Shown in pieces: positions 9,227-21,640 of a stretch of 64,000 nucleotides of DNA; position 1 is the stretch's first letter; every line of letters starts with the position of its first letter. The position numbers and the translations under genes are program-made. Under the pieces are notes generated by a model. That model did no database searches, was not told where the DNA came from, and saw only the letters and a list, made by a program, of their open reading frames with translations. Origin of the DNA: Pycnopodia helianthoides. Lineage: Eukaryota; Echinodermata; Asteroidea; Forcipulatida; Asteriidae. The stretch is from contig CM063259.1 of NCBI GenBank assembly GCA_032158295.1, positions 14,778,064 to 14,842,063 of the forward strand, written 5' to 3'.

Positions 9227-10816
9227 GTAGGTTTGTGTTTCTTTCTTTTTATGTCAGCCGGACCCAACAATTGTGTCCCTTCAGTTTTTTATGTACACAG
9301 CCACAAATCACACAGCGTTCAAAATTCACCACTCGATAAAATCTAATTGTATTAATTCAGTCCAAATCCTTTTTTTCTAAGAATGAAGTGAAAGGTAAAC
9401 ATATGGCTCTTAACTCTCGAAGTTTTCTGATAATATTTGCTGTTGTTCCGGCGAGTTTGGCTCGAGTATGACCAAGGACGGTCACCCTATATTTCTCTTG
9501 AAACTGTTGCTAGGCATTTAGTACAAAAACAACGCGGTGCTGGTGTCATATTTCACCAACTGTTACACCATTTCGGTGCAGGGGGCCATTATGGCCGTGT
9601 AGAAATGTGGATTACTACGTAGTAGTTGTGGGGTTTTATAATATGGTGTGCTTGCTGTTATTTGAAACTCTAGATCATTACGGCAGTACTTGTATACTTA
9701 TATTGTATTTTGAAATTGAATCTAGATATCAAAACATTATCAATACAACTTACAAGTCTCTTCGGGCAATTTTGCTTTTGTTTATTGGAATGAATTTTGT
9801 TCCATGTAATTGTGCTCCCAAAAAATGTGTTATCTTCTGAAAATCTAGGCCTACTGAAATTAAAACTTCTAGCGACAATTGCTGCGGTTGGCTTTATTTT
9901 ATTGTATTTTTTGGGGACGTGAAATTTAGGTGACAAATTAAAAAAAGATTTTTGTTAAAATTTGATCTTGGATACAAACAATTCTTTCTTCCGAATGCTT
10001 TCATGGAAGATCATTTTTGTTCTCAAATGCATGATATATTTTATCGATTTTGTCCCCCCCCCCCCAAAAAAGGAAATAAAAATAAAACACAATAAATACA
10101 TCAGATTAAAAAAAAACACACCAAAATTAAACATGCGTCGCAAACAACATTACCACTTAATTTATTGAAGTTGATTTTGGTTTGTTTATCAATACATCTT
10201 ACATTACTAGAAGTATTATAAATACTACGCACTGAAATATTGAAATGTTGAATATTTTAGAGATATTTACAACTACTGGTTGGCAAGAGGAGAGAGCATG
10301 GCACCTTTTTGTACTGGGCTGACGGTGGCGTGACACATAGCATTTGTGCGTCTGCCTAGTGCACAACTCTGTGGTGTTTGCCAACCAATAGTGTCTGTAA
10401 CCATGCGTGAATGTAAATAGCATATTCTCAAGGGAAAGGTTAATTGTCAAAGCCCATGCTCTTAGTGTGACCCAACATTTACAGTATATAATGTACATGA
10501 AATGTACATGTGTATAGGCCCTTACCTGTGGAAGTTTAAGCTTAATTAGTCAATCGAAGTGTGACAAATTCATGTTTTCATCATTTTCAAACATTAAGTT
10601 TTGAACTCCAAGATCATTTATAAAAAACTATAACATTTCAGGCAAAAATATTTCAAGGGTAGTTTTCCACCATGTTTAAGAATTAATACGTGCAAATCTG
10701 TACACATTTGTATTTTTCAATCTTACCATTGTCGTGCACACCCTTAATTTTTTGTTAGTTTTTTCTTATGATTTCCCTTCATTACATTAGTTGATTAAAC
10801 TTCTTTTTATGTACAG
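9227..10816 (+). other. EYS: EYS intron 1
   Basis: A 1.6-kb AT-rich intron, phase 0. It contains a C-run (10055-10065) and a decayed TTAA-bounded MITE at 10430-10747. No gene was seen on either strand. Confidence 0.65.
10430..10747. mobile_element. Decayed TTAA-bounded MITE
   Basis: Internal words (cctgtggaagtttaagctta, caggcaaaaatatttcaagg, ttacca near the right end, then cccttaa) match families A and B in order. The ends have diverged. Confidence 0.55.
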
Positions 10817-10915
10817 GTACAAACAGAATGTGACCTGCCACTGGTCCAGGGTGAGGTAGCCTGGCAGTCAAACTTAACAGGGACAACAGTGGCTGTGACA
10901 TGGAATTATGGAAAG
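10817..10915 (+). CDS. EYS: EYS exon 2
   Basis: The acceptor is ttatgtacag and the donor GGAAAG|gtatgt. The exon is 99 nt, phase 0 on both sides. It encodes VQTECDLPLVQGEVAWQSNL... to WNYGK, with one Cys and an N-glycosylation site (NLT). The VTWNYGKENC region across the next junction aligns with VNWTLTENIC of vertebrate EYS. Confidence 0.82.
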
Positions 10916-10929
10916 GTATGTCCAAACCT

Positions 10930-11290
10930 GGGCCCAATTTCATAGAGCTGCTTAAAAAGCAGAGAAAATTGCTCAACAATTTTCTGCTTAGCAGAAATGA
11001 GCAGAATACCAGTCAAACATTATACACATTTCATGACATGGTAGTTTGGCTGGTAACCTTATTCTGGTAAGCATATTTTTTGTTGTGCTTAAAGACCTTA
11101 GCTTATATACTCCCACCATACAAAGTTTCAAATCCTACTTAAATATAGTATGGGATGATTTTCATAGAGCTGCTTAAGCACAAAAAGTAGCTAAGCACAA
11201 CAAAATTATGCTTACCAGCCAACCTACCATGTTGTGTGTATAATGTGTGACTGTTATCCTGCTAATTTCTGCTCGGCATAAAATTGCATT
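10930..11290. repeat. Repeat with gggcccaatttcatagagctgcttaa ends
   Basis: Two related segments start gggcccaatttcatagagct (10930) and gatgattttcatagagctgc (11155). Both contain gcttaccagcc- or ggctggtaa-type words in inverted order. They resemble the ends of the long-armed element at 45272-45522 and fragments near 25560-25850 and 47145-47210. Confidence 0.5.
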
Positions 11291-11582
11291 TGTGCACTGC
11301 GAATGAACCAGAGTAATGTGTTTGTTTGTAAATGTAGGCCATGCAATGATTTGAATAATGAATGCCGTCATGTAAATCAGCCAATCAAATCACAAGGATC
11401 TACTTTAGTGTTATATAACAGATGTAACATGTTGAACAATTTCGAAAAAAAAATAAAATAAATAAACAGTCAAATTAGCAATTAAATGACTCAGCAAACA
11501 AATTACTGTTTGTTACTAATTTATTCCATCGGTTAGAATTTGCATTCTAACACCGACACAAAGAAACTGATATTGCTCTTAG

Positions 11583-11745
11583 GCCGACCTCCGCGTATCC
11601 TCTCACTGCAAAGAAAGCAGGAGATAAGACTCTCTCCGTAGCAGGTCTAAGAATCTGGAGCTCCGTCTCATGATCAGTCCGATGCTTCACCTCAATACAC
11701 ACGTTTTAAATCCTCTCGTAAGACCTACTTGTTTGCTTAATTCAT
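11583..11745 (+). pseudogene. Non-LTR retrotransposon reverse transcriptase, C-terminal relic
   Basis: One frame reads AKKAGDKTLSVAGLRIWSSV, then a stop, then SVRCFTSIHTRFKSSRKTYL. This is the usual end of CR1/Jockey-like reverse transcriptases (pattern FSVAGPRLWNSLP...SFKS.LKTHLF). The TGA inside the motif and the lack of upstream coding show a dead 5'-truncated copy. Confidence 0.65.
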
Positions 11746-11915
11746 GCGTTTTTTATATTTTTTTTTATTTTTATGACCGTTAGAGTGAGAGTGAACTTTG
11801 TAATCTTTCAAAAAGGCGTGTTATAAATTTTATTATCATGATTTTTAATTATTTTTTAATGGACAGCTTGGGCAGGGCCATATCAAAGTGTTTTCTCTAA
11901 CATGGAGAATATGTA

Positions 11916-12296
11916 TTAAAGGGAAGGTACACATTTGGTAATCACTCTTGAAATTAATGGCAATAAAAACTTATTTGGGTACAGCAGCATTCGATAGTAT
12001 AAAGCATTTTGAGAATCGTTTTACTTTGGAGTAATGTGGTTATATGGAAAAACACATAAACTTTTATCAGAAAACAAAATTGAATCTGAGAAGCGTTTCT
12101 GTCAGAAATGTTTCTCAGATTGTGTATTCCAATTGCAGATTATTCTTCTTGCGTGGACATAACCACTCCAAATTTTTCGGCAATATCTCAAAAACGCTAC
12201 CACCTTTTGAAATTTTCACAGGTTAAATTTATTGCATATATCTACATTTAAAACAATCAAACGGTTTCAAAAACCAAAGGTATACTTTGCCTTTAA
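11916..12296. mobile_element. TTAA-bounded MITE, family C, copy 1
   Basis: It begins TTAAAGGGAAGGTACACATT and ends with TATACTTTGCCTTTAA. The interior has cgatagtataaagcattttg and ctcaaaaacgctaccacctt. The reverse-oriented sister is at 14228-14611. Confidence 0.82.
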
Positions 12297-13427
12297 CCAG
12301 TCCCACCCCAAAAAATAAATAAATAAATAAATAAAAATTTAAATAAAAATAAAAATTTAAATAAAAAAAACAAGTAGATAAATAATTATGTAATTCTTGT
12401 ACTGAGGTTGTTCCTGGGATGGAGAATGAAATCCATGGATATTTTAGATTGGTTTTTTGGTTTACGAAAGTGATGCACATGTACGCTATTAAATTGTAAG
12501 GTTGCTGTACTGTTTTTATGCATCGTCTTTTAATACATTAATGGCATTAGATTTAGTTGTGCATAAGTCGCTTTCATCACTGCGGCTTTCTAGCCGAGAA
12601 AGAAATCGTACTCTTACATGAATAAAAAATGGAAGTGGAATATATGTGTAATATACTGTAGAGTGTACATGCCAGTAGAATCAAGGTACTCCTGCTGCGG
12701 AGCTGCAGTACTTAAGTACCTGTGCCTTTAACCCTAACAGTATTTTTTTTTCTTGGTAAGTGACGAATGATGCTGCGCGTACTTTTGCCACTATAGTGTC
12801 CCTATACACAACTCATTCTTAGAGTAATATCTGCACCGCAAAATGCCAGCTCGCTCTCTCATTGGGAAAAAAAGGAAACTGAGAAGCTCAGCGAAAAGCT
12901 GTGTACACAAGAAGACCTTGGTTGTACACTTCATCTGTATGTATTATGTCTAACCGAACACTTTGATAATCAGTAACCAGTCATCTATGATCATTTTTGT
13001 TCCTGCTCTAGCATTAGTGACAACTGGCATCCAGGGATCTTTTTTCTGAGATAAGTGGGGGGGGGCAGGAAGGTATAGGAGGCCATAGGAAGAGGAAGTT
13101 GTCTGTGAATTTAAAACACAAACTGAAAATTATTTTTTATTATTCTGATAATAAAGGCAAAGACTTACTACTTCATTGGGTAAGAAAATGTTCAAGGTGT
13201 TCACATAAAAAGGCTTACTAAAGCATGGTTATATTGATTCCTTCTTTATTTCTTTTGAAGAGACTGCCTTAGGATGCTGGAGTTATTTGTTCTTAATGAT
13301 CCATTGTAGGCAGGTGATTTGCCCGCGTCTTAAAGGCAGGTCGCTCTTCTTTGCACCAAGCTAGTGCATGAAAAAAAAGCCGATTTAAAAGTTGACCATT
13401 GGTTGACTATGGAGGAAGGAAGGAACA

Positions 13428-13510
13428 CTTTCTTCACAGATTGACCAAGTATTAAGTGAGTTTCTTAACTTAATTGCTGCATAAGAGGATCTGAGCAGGA
13501 AACTGCCGAG
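13428..13510. repeat. Dispersed repeat shared with 21561-21640
   Basis: The word attaagtgagtttcttaact followed by taattgctgc and gagcaggaaactg occurs at both loci with few differences. Single short module of unknown type. Confidence 0.7.
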
Positions 13511-14227
13511 TTTCTTCTTCTTCTTCGCCGGTGCTTGTGGTTTTCCTCACGTCCGGCTTGACACTCTGAAAGATATAATAAATTGTATTAAGTATAAGAA
13601 TCCAGAGTTCTCTTCCAAATCACCTCACATTGTGATTGGATTACGCCTTCTGACTTCATTAACTACTGTTGCTATGGTAACGCCTAATCTACTTATCCCG
13701 CTTGTCGGGTCTGGACAGAGACTTATTCCAGTTGTTCTGAAGAGATTAAAGGGTTTAACCACAGATGCAGATCTATATGGCTTTAAAAAAAATGGTTCGC
13801 TTAGTATTTGGTCTCAGTAAAATGCATTGGAAATTCCGAACACCAAAGTAAGTTTCTGAATGAACGGATGGAGCTTAGGCAAAACTGTGGTTGGAGCTTT
13901 TTACACAATTTGCATTTAGTAGCCTAGAGTATAGGATTTACTGCACTTCAGGTTTACAAGAATTGTATTTTTACAGAAAAAGGGCAATAACAAAACTCAA
14001 AATTGCTCTAGGACTTTTGTGGAAAAATTATGTCTACAATGTGAAACCATAAAACCACTGGTCCCAGACAGCAGACTTGGACGAAAGGTGACAATTGCTG
14101 GAACCATAAATACGTCCCTTTTAAAATTGTGATCATATTGAAATTGTCCCAGGCTTTTTTTATCAAACATTACATGAGTACTCGATTGGGACTTGATTGT
14201 AAAAAGACAATTTGCAAACAAACTCCT

Positions 14228-14611
14228 TTAAGGCAAAGTAAACCTTTGGTTTTTTGGGACCGTTTGATTGTTTTAATCCTACATAAATGAAGATATATTC
14301 AATAAAACTAACCTGTGAAAATTTCATTTCAAAAGGTGGTCGCGTTTTTGAAATATCGCCAATAAGCGAATATGTCCACACATAAAGAATAATCCCTAAT
14401 AGGAATACACAATCTGAGAAATGTTTCTGACTCTCAGATTCAAATTTTGGGGGATAAAAACTGACATCTTTTTCCATATCCACATTATTTTGCATTGAAA
14501 TATTTTTTCAAAATGCTTTATACTATCGAAAGTTGCTGTACTTCTAAGCAAGTAAGGTTTTATTGCCATTAATTTTTTAGAGTGATTACCAATCGTATAC
14601 CTTCCCTTTAA
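14228..14611. mobile_element. TTAA-bounded MITE, family C, copy 2 (opposite orientation)
   Basis: It opens TTAAGGCAAAGTAAACCTTT and closes ATCGTATACCTTCCCTTTAA. The interior matches the reverse complement of copy 1 (caaaatgctttatactatcg). Confidence 0.82.
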
Positions 14612-15523
14612 ATTTAATGAAATGTGCACAGAGACACATATTTATTCAAGAAAAAAAGAGAAAAAAAGGCTGCTTTGAAAAAAATAATAAAAGGGATCGA
14701 TATGACCTTTTTCTTGTGAAGCTGACTGTTCACATAATCCTCTTATATTATCCCGGCTCTATAAACACAGTATCCTGTGATAATATTAAGTCAAGTTAAT
14801 CCCCTCAGGCTATTCCTGATTGGTGCTTTGTGGTAGAATTCTTACCAATCACAGTTCCTTTTAGTCATATACCTTTTCGTGCTGGAAGGTAAAACTATAC
14901 TTAAGGTTAATTGAGAAGTAGGCATTATGCAGCCAGTAGCTTACAGCCATTAGTGATAATGGTTCGTACATTCTTATCCATTTCACCTGGTTTCAAGAAA
15001 CATTGCATAAAGGGGTGGTACAACCGCGAGTTTTTGCAAGATTATTCGGCTCCAATCCTCTAGTTCTAAGAAATCCTCTTCTCCTCCATCAGAGGGCCGA
15101 GGAGGGAGTTGCATGGGGTTGGTATATTAATGTATTATCACAAGAAAGACCTTTGGATGGACACTTTTATTATCACAAGAAAGACCTTTGATGGAACTTG
15201 ATGTAAACATGTATTCACTGTACTTGGCAAAAGATTCAGACGACAAAAGTTGAAGCTCTGCAAATCCTGTAATATTTCACACAATCTATCTTTTGGGTTG
15301 TGTGACAGTGACTCATATTTTTATGGCTTTCTCATAGCAACGGAGTGCAATCAAAGAACATTTATACTCAACAAAACGTCAGGTAACCAACACCTGCTCT
15401 TTTTCAAAACTCAACACCTACAGAAATACCTGGGGTTATTCGTATTTTCCTTTGCAGGAAGCTGCAATGTGTATAGTCTTCTTATTGACGATAATGTTTT
15501 CATGATGTTGTATCTCGTTTCAG

Positions 15524-15630
15524 GAGAACTGTAATTCTGAGGTGTCATGTTTTGGAGTCAACGGCACCAAGAACGTCCCCATTGATGTTCAACTCAAACC
15601 ACTCCAGATACAGCATGGACAGTTTGTCAG
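15524..15630 (+). CDS. EYS: EYS exon 3
   Basis: The acceptor is ctcgtttcag and the donor TTGTCAG|gtaaac. The exon is 107 nt, entering in phase 0 and leaving in phase 2. It encodes ENCNSEVSCFGVNGTK..., then PLQIQHGQFV. CFGVN-TK and PLQIQ have direct counterparts in the vertebrate EYS N-terminus. Two of the conserved cysteines and an NGT glycosylation site are here. Confidence 0.85.
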
Positions 15631-15835
15631 GTAAACCAATCAGTTCAGTCACAATACGTCCAGCACTTTCCGTCAGTATTTTTGCGTTAGGTTATTTCCC
15701 AGTGGTAACGGAAAGGAGGGGGGGGTGGGGGCGGGGAAGGGCTGCCATCATTCGAGAAGGGGGGGGGGACATCATTCAACCTTCATTGCCTTAAACTTTC
15801 CTCTTTATTTTTCTCCCTAAAAACTGTCATCTTGG

Positions 15836-15895
15836 TTTTAGTGGTTGGACTGCACGACTTGCAATCGCAAGGTTGTGCAGTCCAATCCGGCCAAG
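15836..15895 (+). repeat. tRNA-like fragment forming a perfect hairpin
   Basis: ttggactgcac (15845-15855) pairs exactly with gtgcagtccaa (15875-15885), with an inner ttgc/gcaa stem. Layout and wording (tagtggttggac, gacttgcaatcgcaaggt, cagtccaatcc) are those of a tRNA A box, anticodon arm and B box, so a SINE-head relic is likely. Confidence 0.55.
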
Positions 15896-18800
15896 CTAGC
15901 CGCTGATTTCACAATGACTAGAATAAGTATTTTCGTCTTGGTGCTGAATTACAATTTATTGATTTCGTGCACTTCATAATCACAGATGTGAAACCATGTT
16001 TGTATGAGAGAGATTTTCTGTTGCTAGCTTGGCGTTTATATTTCCCTTGTGGGAGTTTTGCCCTGTCAGAATGATCATCTAAATAAACAAAACAAGCCCC
16101 CCCCCTTAAAAAAACTGCAAAATACCCTCAAAACAAACAAAGCAAAACTAAACAACTCCACACCTGCAAAAACCATTCAAAAAGCAAAAACAAAAACAAA
16201 TGGCAGACCCTTGATGGGGGGCCCTCAGGCTGTGTCACTACTTTGGGCAATTCTACAGTCACTCGCACGACATTATCAACAAAGACATTGCAATTGATGA
16301 GTAGAAAATTACAACAATCTGTCAGAGCGGTTACCATGGAATTCCCTTTGTTAAGTTTCTGTCATTTTAGTCATTGCATGGCTTTGGGTCCAGCCATAGA
16401 AAAAAAAAAACTGACAGCTAAATCAATTACGCTTGACTAATGATGGAGTAATTAAGCCCATCTTGAATTCTTAAATCAAATTTGGATTGTTTTGCTCGCA
16501 TCAGCTTCACAAACCTTTCCTTCATCTGTGAGGATCCATTGGCATTTAATAAACCATTAGATGGTAATTTTGAAGTCCGAGCTTTTTTTTTTAAGAAAAA
16601 AAACAAAACTCAAATGCTGTATTGATTTTACTTCACGATCGCTTGATCAAGAACCTTATCGAATATTAATTAACTTTCGATAGCTGTCAAAGGCTCTGCA
16701 ATCTTGGACTTAATTAGTATAGAGCACACGAGAACAAGGGATCGTTATCTAACGGGTGTAGACAGGAAGAGTGAATTTCAAATCAGAAGGTCTTGGAGGG
16801 ATTGCGGAAGCGTCTTGAGAGATGAATAATTCCTTGGTGTCTCTGGGAGAGGCAGAGAGTACCCGGTTGCATGTGGAGAGGGACTGTAAAAACAATCCCG
16901 CGATTAATTGTCTGACTGTATGACTTAGGGGAAGTTAAAACTCTCTTATCATAATATTAGTTGTATGTGACGGGAATCCAAAGTTAGGGGGGGGGTGGAG
17001 ATATTGAAAGACGTGTTGTACGGAAACAGAATACATACACATTATATTGTATTATTGATATTTTATTCTGAAACTGGAACAAACCCCATCACCCTGGGGA
17101 GGGTAACATCGTGTAGAGAAATAAATAACAATTAGTGAAGAAGTCGTTCGGCAAGCTAGGGGTATTAACTTAGAACAAAAAAAACATTGGTTTAAATGTA
17201 ATCACACAGTGTGATTTTTTTTTTTTAAACAGTAAAAAAAAAAATTAGATATGGGGCAGCGCAATTAATTTTTTTTTTTATAGCATGTACTCACTCACTG
17301 GAGAAATTAATACACAAAAGGTTTTGCCGTTGTTTTAGCAATCAAAATCCTAACAGGGTCCGCCTTGTGCAAACAATTATAGAATAGTTAGTTTTGTCAT
17401 TGTAATATTACAATAATTGTTGACAAAAATCTCTGGCTTTTCACATTATTTGCTCTGAAAGATTTTTTTTTAAATAATTAGTTTTGTCTTGTTGGTCCAT
17501 TGGGGGGGGAAAAGATTAAATAATTTTGTTTGTGTCTATTTTAGTATTTGTATGAGTTAACGTAATTTTAGCTACAATATGGACCATTTAATTTCATCAA
17601 TATTACAACAGTTTCCTGTCGCCAATCTAGTTTTCATCCTCCCTTTTATTTGTAACTTTTCATTCTGAAAGGCGTGGTCGGTTTAATACAAACGTCCAGA
17701 TGTTTATTTGTCAGTCATCACTCATCACACTCAAAACGCACCCACCATAAATTGTAAATTTATTATGTAAACAAGTGTTCCTGTAAACAGGTGTCGCAGC
17801 CTGAGACTCTTCCCTAATTACAATAACAATCACGATTTAAAATGCACAACCCTAGCCCTGGAAAAAACAAATTCATAGAAATATTTAAATTCGACTGACG
17901 CATGTACCCAGTCAATTGTCGTCTGTTATCAATTTACTCCTCAGCCAAACTGTCAGTTTGGGAGAATTTCATGCCATACTTTGAATCATTGTGACCAATT
18001 TTACTTGTCAGTTTGATTTATGTTAAAGTCTTCATCATTGTGTTTCCTATACTACAAGGCAGAACTCCAAATCCCACTAATCAGTATTAAATATTATGAC
18101 TTAAATGTCAGAGTATAGAGTTAGTGTCACAACTGTTTATCCCCCTGTAGTCATTTTGTAGTTATCCCTGTAGTCATTATGCTTACTGCACAATAATTTG
18201 TACCAGACACATCTGTTTCTGCAAATACTCATGACGAACGTCTAAATAATGCACTATACAAAACTAAAAGCCTCAAACAATCAATAAGAATAACAAGGAT
18301 GATTCAAAACAACTCAAACGGTGACATTTTTAATGCCAGACTCTTCATTTTTGAAAATCTAAAATAAATATTAGTCATGGTTTAATTAACCTATTAACAG
18401 ATGTTTAATTAGGCCACCACAAAGAGCAAGTGCCCTTCCCTAATGAGGCCAGTGATGGGTTTTCTCATTAGCTCCCAGGCATGGAACTTTGGCCTGCATG
18501 TAAACATTTTCATTATTTATTATTTTGAAAAAAAAAAGAGCATTCAAAATTTAAAACAAATTCCCCAAAGTTGTCTGACAGTAATTCATTTCATTCACAT
18601 CAGGCATGATATTCATCGTACTTTAGTCTGTTTTCAAATTTGTTTGCCTCGGGAAAATCTTAATTTTTTTATTTATTTAAAAGCCCCGAAAAATCTACAG
18701 AGCCTATATACACCATGTGTATGTAGGTCAGCCCTTGTACTCGGTAAAAGCTCCTACTTTTTTTCCGAAACCAAATATCATGCCTGACTTATTTTTTCAG

Positions 18801-20017
18801 TAAATTGCGTGTACACATGGACTGCATTGAGGCCATGTATAGCCAATAGAATTATTCTAAAGCCCTAGAAATAAACAGGAATATCAGTCGAGTGAAACAA
18901 GCTTTACATTTTGACAAGAGGGTAAAAAACAATGAATATTGAACAGAACTGATGAAAAAACTTTCCCCCCCGTCGGTTTTCAGAAATCAGTTGACGTGAA
19001 ACTAACAATAAATTTTCATAGGCGTAATGCCGAGGGTCATCTTGTATCTAGTCAAGTCTCGATACATGTATTAGAGTCCACAAATGCAGATCTAGGTGTC
19101 TTGTATTAATTTAAAGAGGGTATCCACAAGGTCAAATTAAGTTTTGTGATGCACTCATTTTCCAATACATAGAGTCTGCATGAGAGAGGGGAATTTAAAC
19201 AAATCTCTACCCCTACTCTAACCTCGTGTTAAAATGGTGTAAAAATGTCATTCGAGTTAATACTCTTTCAGAGCAAAATTTCAAACATGACGTCATCGGA
19301 TGGCAAGAACAAATAGGTCTGTACTTTCCAAAGAGGAATTTGGTGTGCCAGTCAAAAGATCAAATTCAATGCTATTTTGATTGAACATCAACATTTAGGA
19401 ATGAACTGAAAGTTCTTCGTGTAGAAAAATGTACAGACTATATTTTTGAAATGTGAGGTCATCATTTGTTTTTTGGATTTTGACAAAAACTACACATGAA
19501 GGGTATCAAACACATTTTTCATGAGAACGCTTTCTATTGGGAAATGAAGGGATCACAAAACTGAATTTGACCCTGGAGCTCCTCTTTAATTTAATTAACT
19601 TTCCCCATTCTTTTTTCATAACATCTCAACTTATATAAGCAGGCAGTAATCTGGATGCTGGATTTTCCAATTCGTAGCATCTTTTTTTAAAACTCAAAAC
19701 ACTAAATTCTGGTTATTGCCTAGTTCTGTAATATCGCTGCTGAAATGCCCTGTTTTGATGCAACAATCCCTCCTCATTTCGCTGTGATTTCCATGGTAAC
19801 TTTGTTATTGTCCTTGGAAAACCCATTAGAAGCCCGGGGAACAAATAAATCATGATATGGTTGACAGAGTTTTACATTGAGAGATGCTTTATTGCTAGGG
19901 AATTAACTCCAAAAATAAAGTACATTGAAGCCACTGTGCCTTGCGAATGGAAAGTTGTGAATAAATTACATGATACATGTAAGTATTGTTTGAAGCTTTG
20001 CATGGTGTGGAGAAATA

Positions 20018-20202
20018 GGAAGAAACTATAAATAAATAGTAAACTTGCGGGTACAATCATGTGTAAAACTCTTCTGTGAGAGTGGTGGCTCTGAGAAGAG
20101 CCTGTGTGGTCTCGATGTTTTGAACAGTAAACTCTGCTCGTCTTCAGGAGATTTACACATGGTTGTACCCGCAAGTTTACTATTTATTTATAGTTTCTTC
20201 CT
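20018..20202. mobile_element. Element with ~50-bp near-perfect inverted arms
   Basis: The left arm (20018-20068: aggaagaaactataaataaa, tagtaaacttgcgggtacaa, ...) is complementary to the right arm (20152-20202) apart from a few mismatches. The 80-bp centre carries ggctctgagaagagcc and, on the - strand, CTGAAGA...GTTCAAAAC. A diverged relative is at 52660-52822. Confidence 0.85.
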
Positions 20203-20299
20203 AAATTACATGATATCTGAAGACGATTCCCTCTCTTTACCATCTTCAAGCTCGTCTTGTATCTGTCCATCTTACTCAATGGCTTACTGTCTTGTCCTC

Positions 20300-20643
20300 T
20301 TAAAGGCCCTGTACACTATTGGTAAGATCGAAAAACACAAATGTTCACAGACTCACACATAACTTACATGATTTAAAGTAAGTAATGGTAGAAAGGGTTC
20401 CTTAAAATATTTCTGCCTAAAATGCTATCGTTTCTGAGAAACGAGCAAAACAATAGTAATTATCGCGCGTGATAATTTGAAAAAAACAGCAAACACATAA
20501 GATCTCTTTTCACTATTTTCTCGTGACCTTTATGACCAATTGAGCTCAAACTTTCACAGGTTTGTTTGTTCATGCATATGTTGAATCACACAAAATGTGG
20601 ACACTGATTTTTAGCTGTTACCAAAAGTGTACAATACCTTTAA
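20300..20643. mobile_element. TTAA-bounded MITE, family B2, copy 1
   Basis: It starts TTAAAGGCCCTGTACACTAT and ends AAAAGTGTACAATACCTTTAA-like. The interior has attatcgcgcgtgataat. The sister copy at 61729-62090 is in the opposite orientation. Confidence 0.83.
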
Positions 20644-21560
20644 TGCGTAAACATAAAGACATAAAAAAAACATAAAATGTTTCTTTTTAAAAAACACACA
20701 GATGACAGATGAAGTAGTGAATGAAACAAATGTGAAATCCCTTTCCAATTTGTCCTTCCAATCTTTGACATCATCACTTCACTTCTTGCCTTCAATCATT
20801 CTCCACTGACATAAGTACCCCACATGTGGATGTAGAATCTCTTTTTCAAATCTTCGCCTTGGATTTCATAAAGTGCATATAGGAGGAGAATACGGGAGTG
20901 AAAATAACTGAGGATTGTTGACTTTTGTTATATAGTGAAGGCCCCGGAATTAAAACACATGACGTGTGAATCGTATTTCCATTGATATTCAGAATCACAG
21001 ATACTACTGGACTAATCAGAGTCTGTTTTCGAACACCCTAAAGGCTTGTTCATGACTGGGAAAGCATCCTAGCGTGCTCTAATATGACCCAATGAATTAA
21101 ATGACTCCTCGGGACAAACTGAAAAAATCCCAAGCTAATTTTATTGAATTTTTTTTCTTTCTTCTTCTTCGGATTCCCCTCTCTCCCCATGTTGACGGCT
21201 TTTGACATTTTGGTGGAGATGGGTTCGTGTTGTCGTCTGAACCCCCCCCCCCCCCACCACCCCGCTGTCAGATATGTATCTCTCAAGATTGATCATTGTC
21301 AGAGGGAAAATTACTTTATGAATTAATCCCAAGATCCTTTGGCTGACAAGCTCTGAAATAGAATAAAAATGCAATAAAAAATTGAACTCATGGCAGAAGC
21401 TACAGTTTGAAACAACTCACATTTTATCATGACAACTTGAGTGTTTTTTTGTTGTAATTTAGTTTTAAATGATTTGACCTGTAGAAAAATTGTTACAAAT
21501 ATTTATCAGTAAGGTTTCGAGGATATGACCATACGAATAATATTTACGCAAAGCTAGTAA

Positions 21561-21640
21561 CACTTCCTCCACAGATTGACTAAGTATTAAGTGAGTTTCT
21601 TAACTTAATTGCTGCTTAAGACGTTCTGAGCAGGAAACTG
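21561..21640. repeat. Dispersed repeat shared with 13428-13510
   Basis: Contains attaagtgagtttcttaact and gagcaggaaactg in the same order and orientation as the earlier copy. Confidence 0.7.

Larger units (their letters stand above)
10916..15523 (+). other. EYS: EYS intron 2
   Basis: A 4.6-kb intron, phase 0. It holds the 'gggcccaatttcatagagctgc' type repeat (10930-11290), a reverse-transcriptase tail (11583-11745), two family C MITEs in opposite orientation (11916-12296 and 14228-14611) and a repeat shared with 21561-21640. The remaining sequence is AT-rich, with nothing recognised. Confidence 0.6.
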
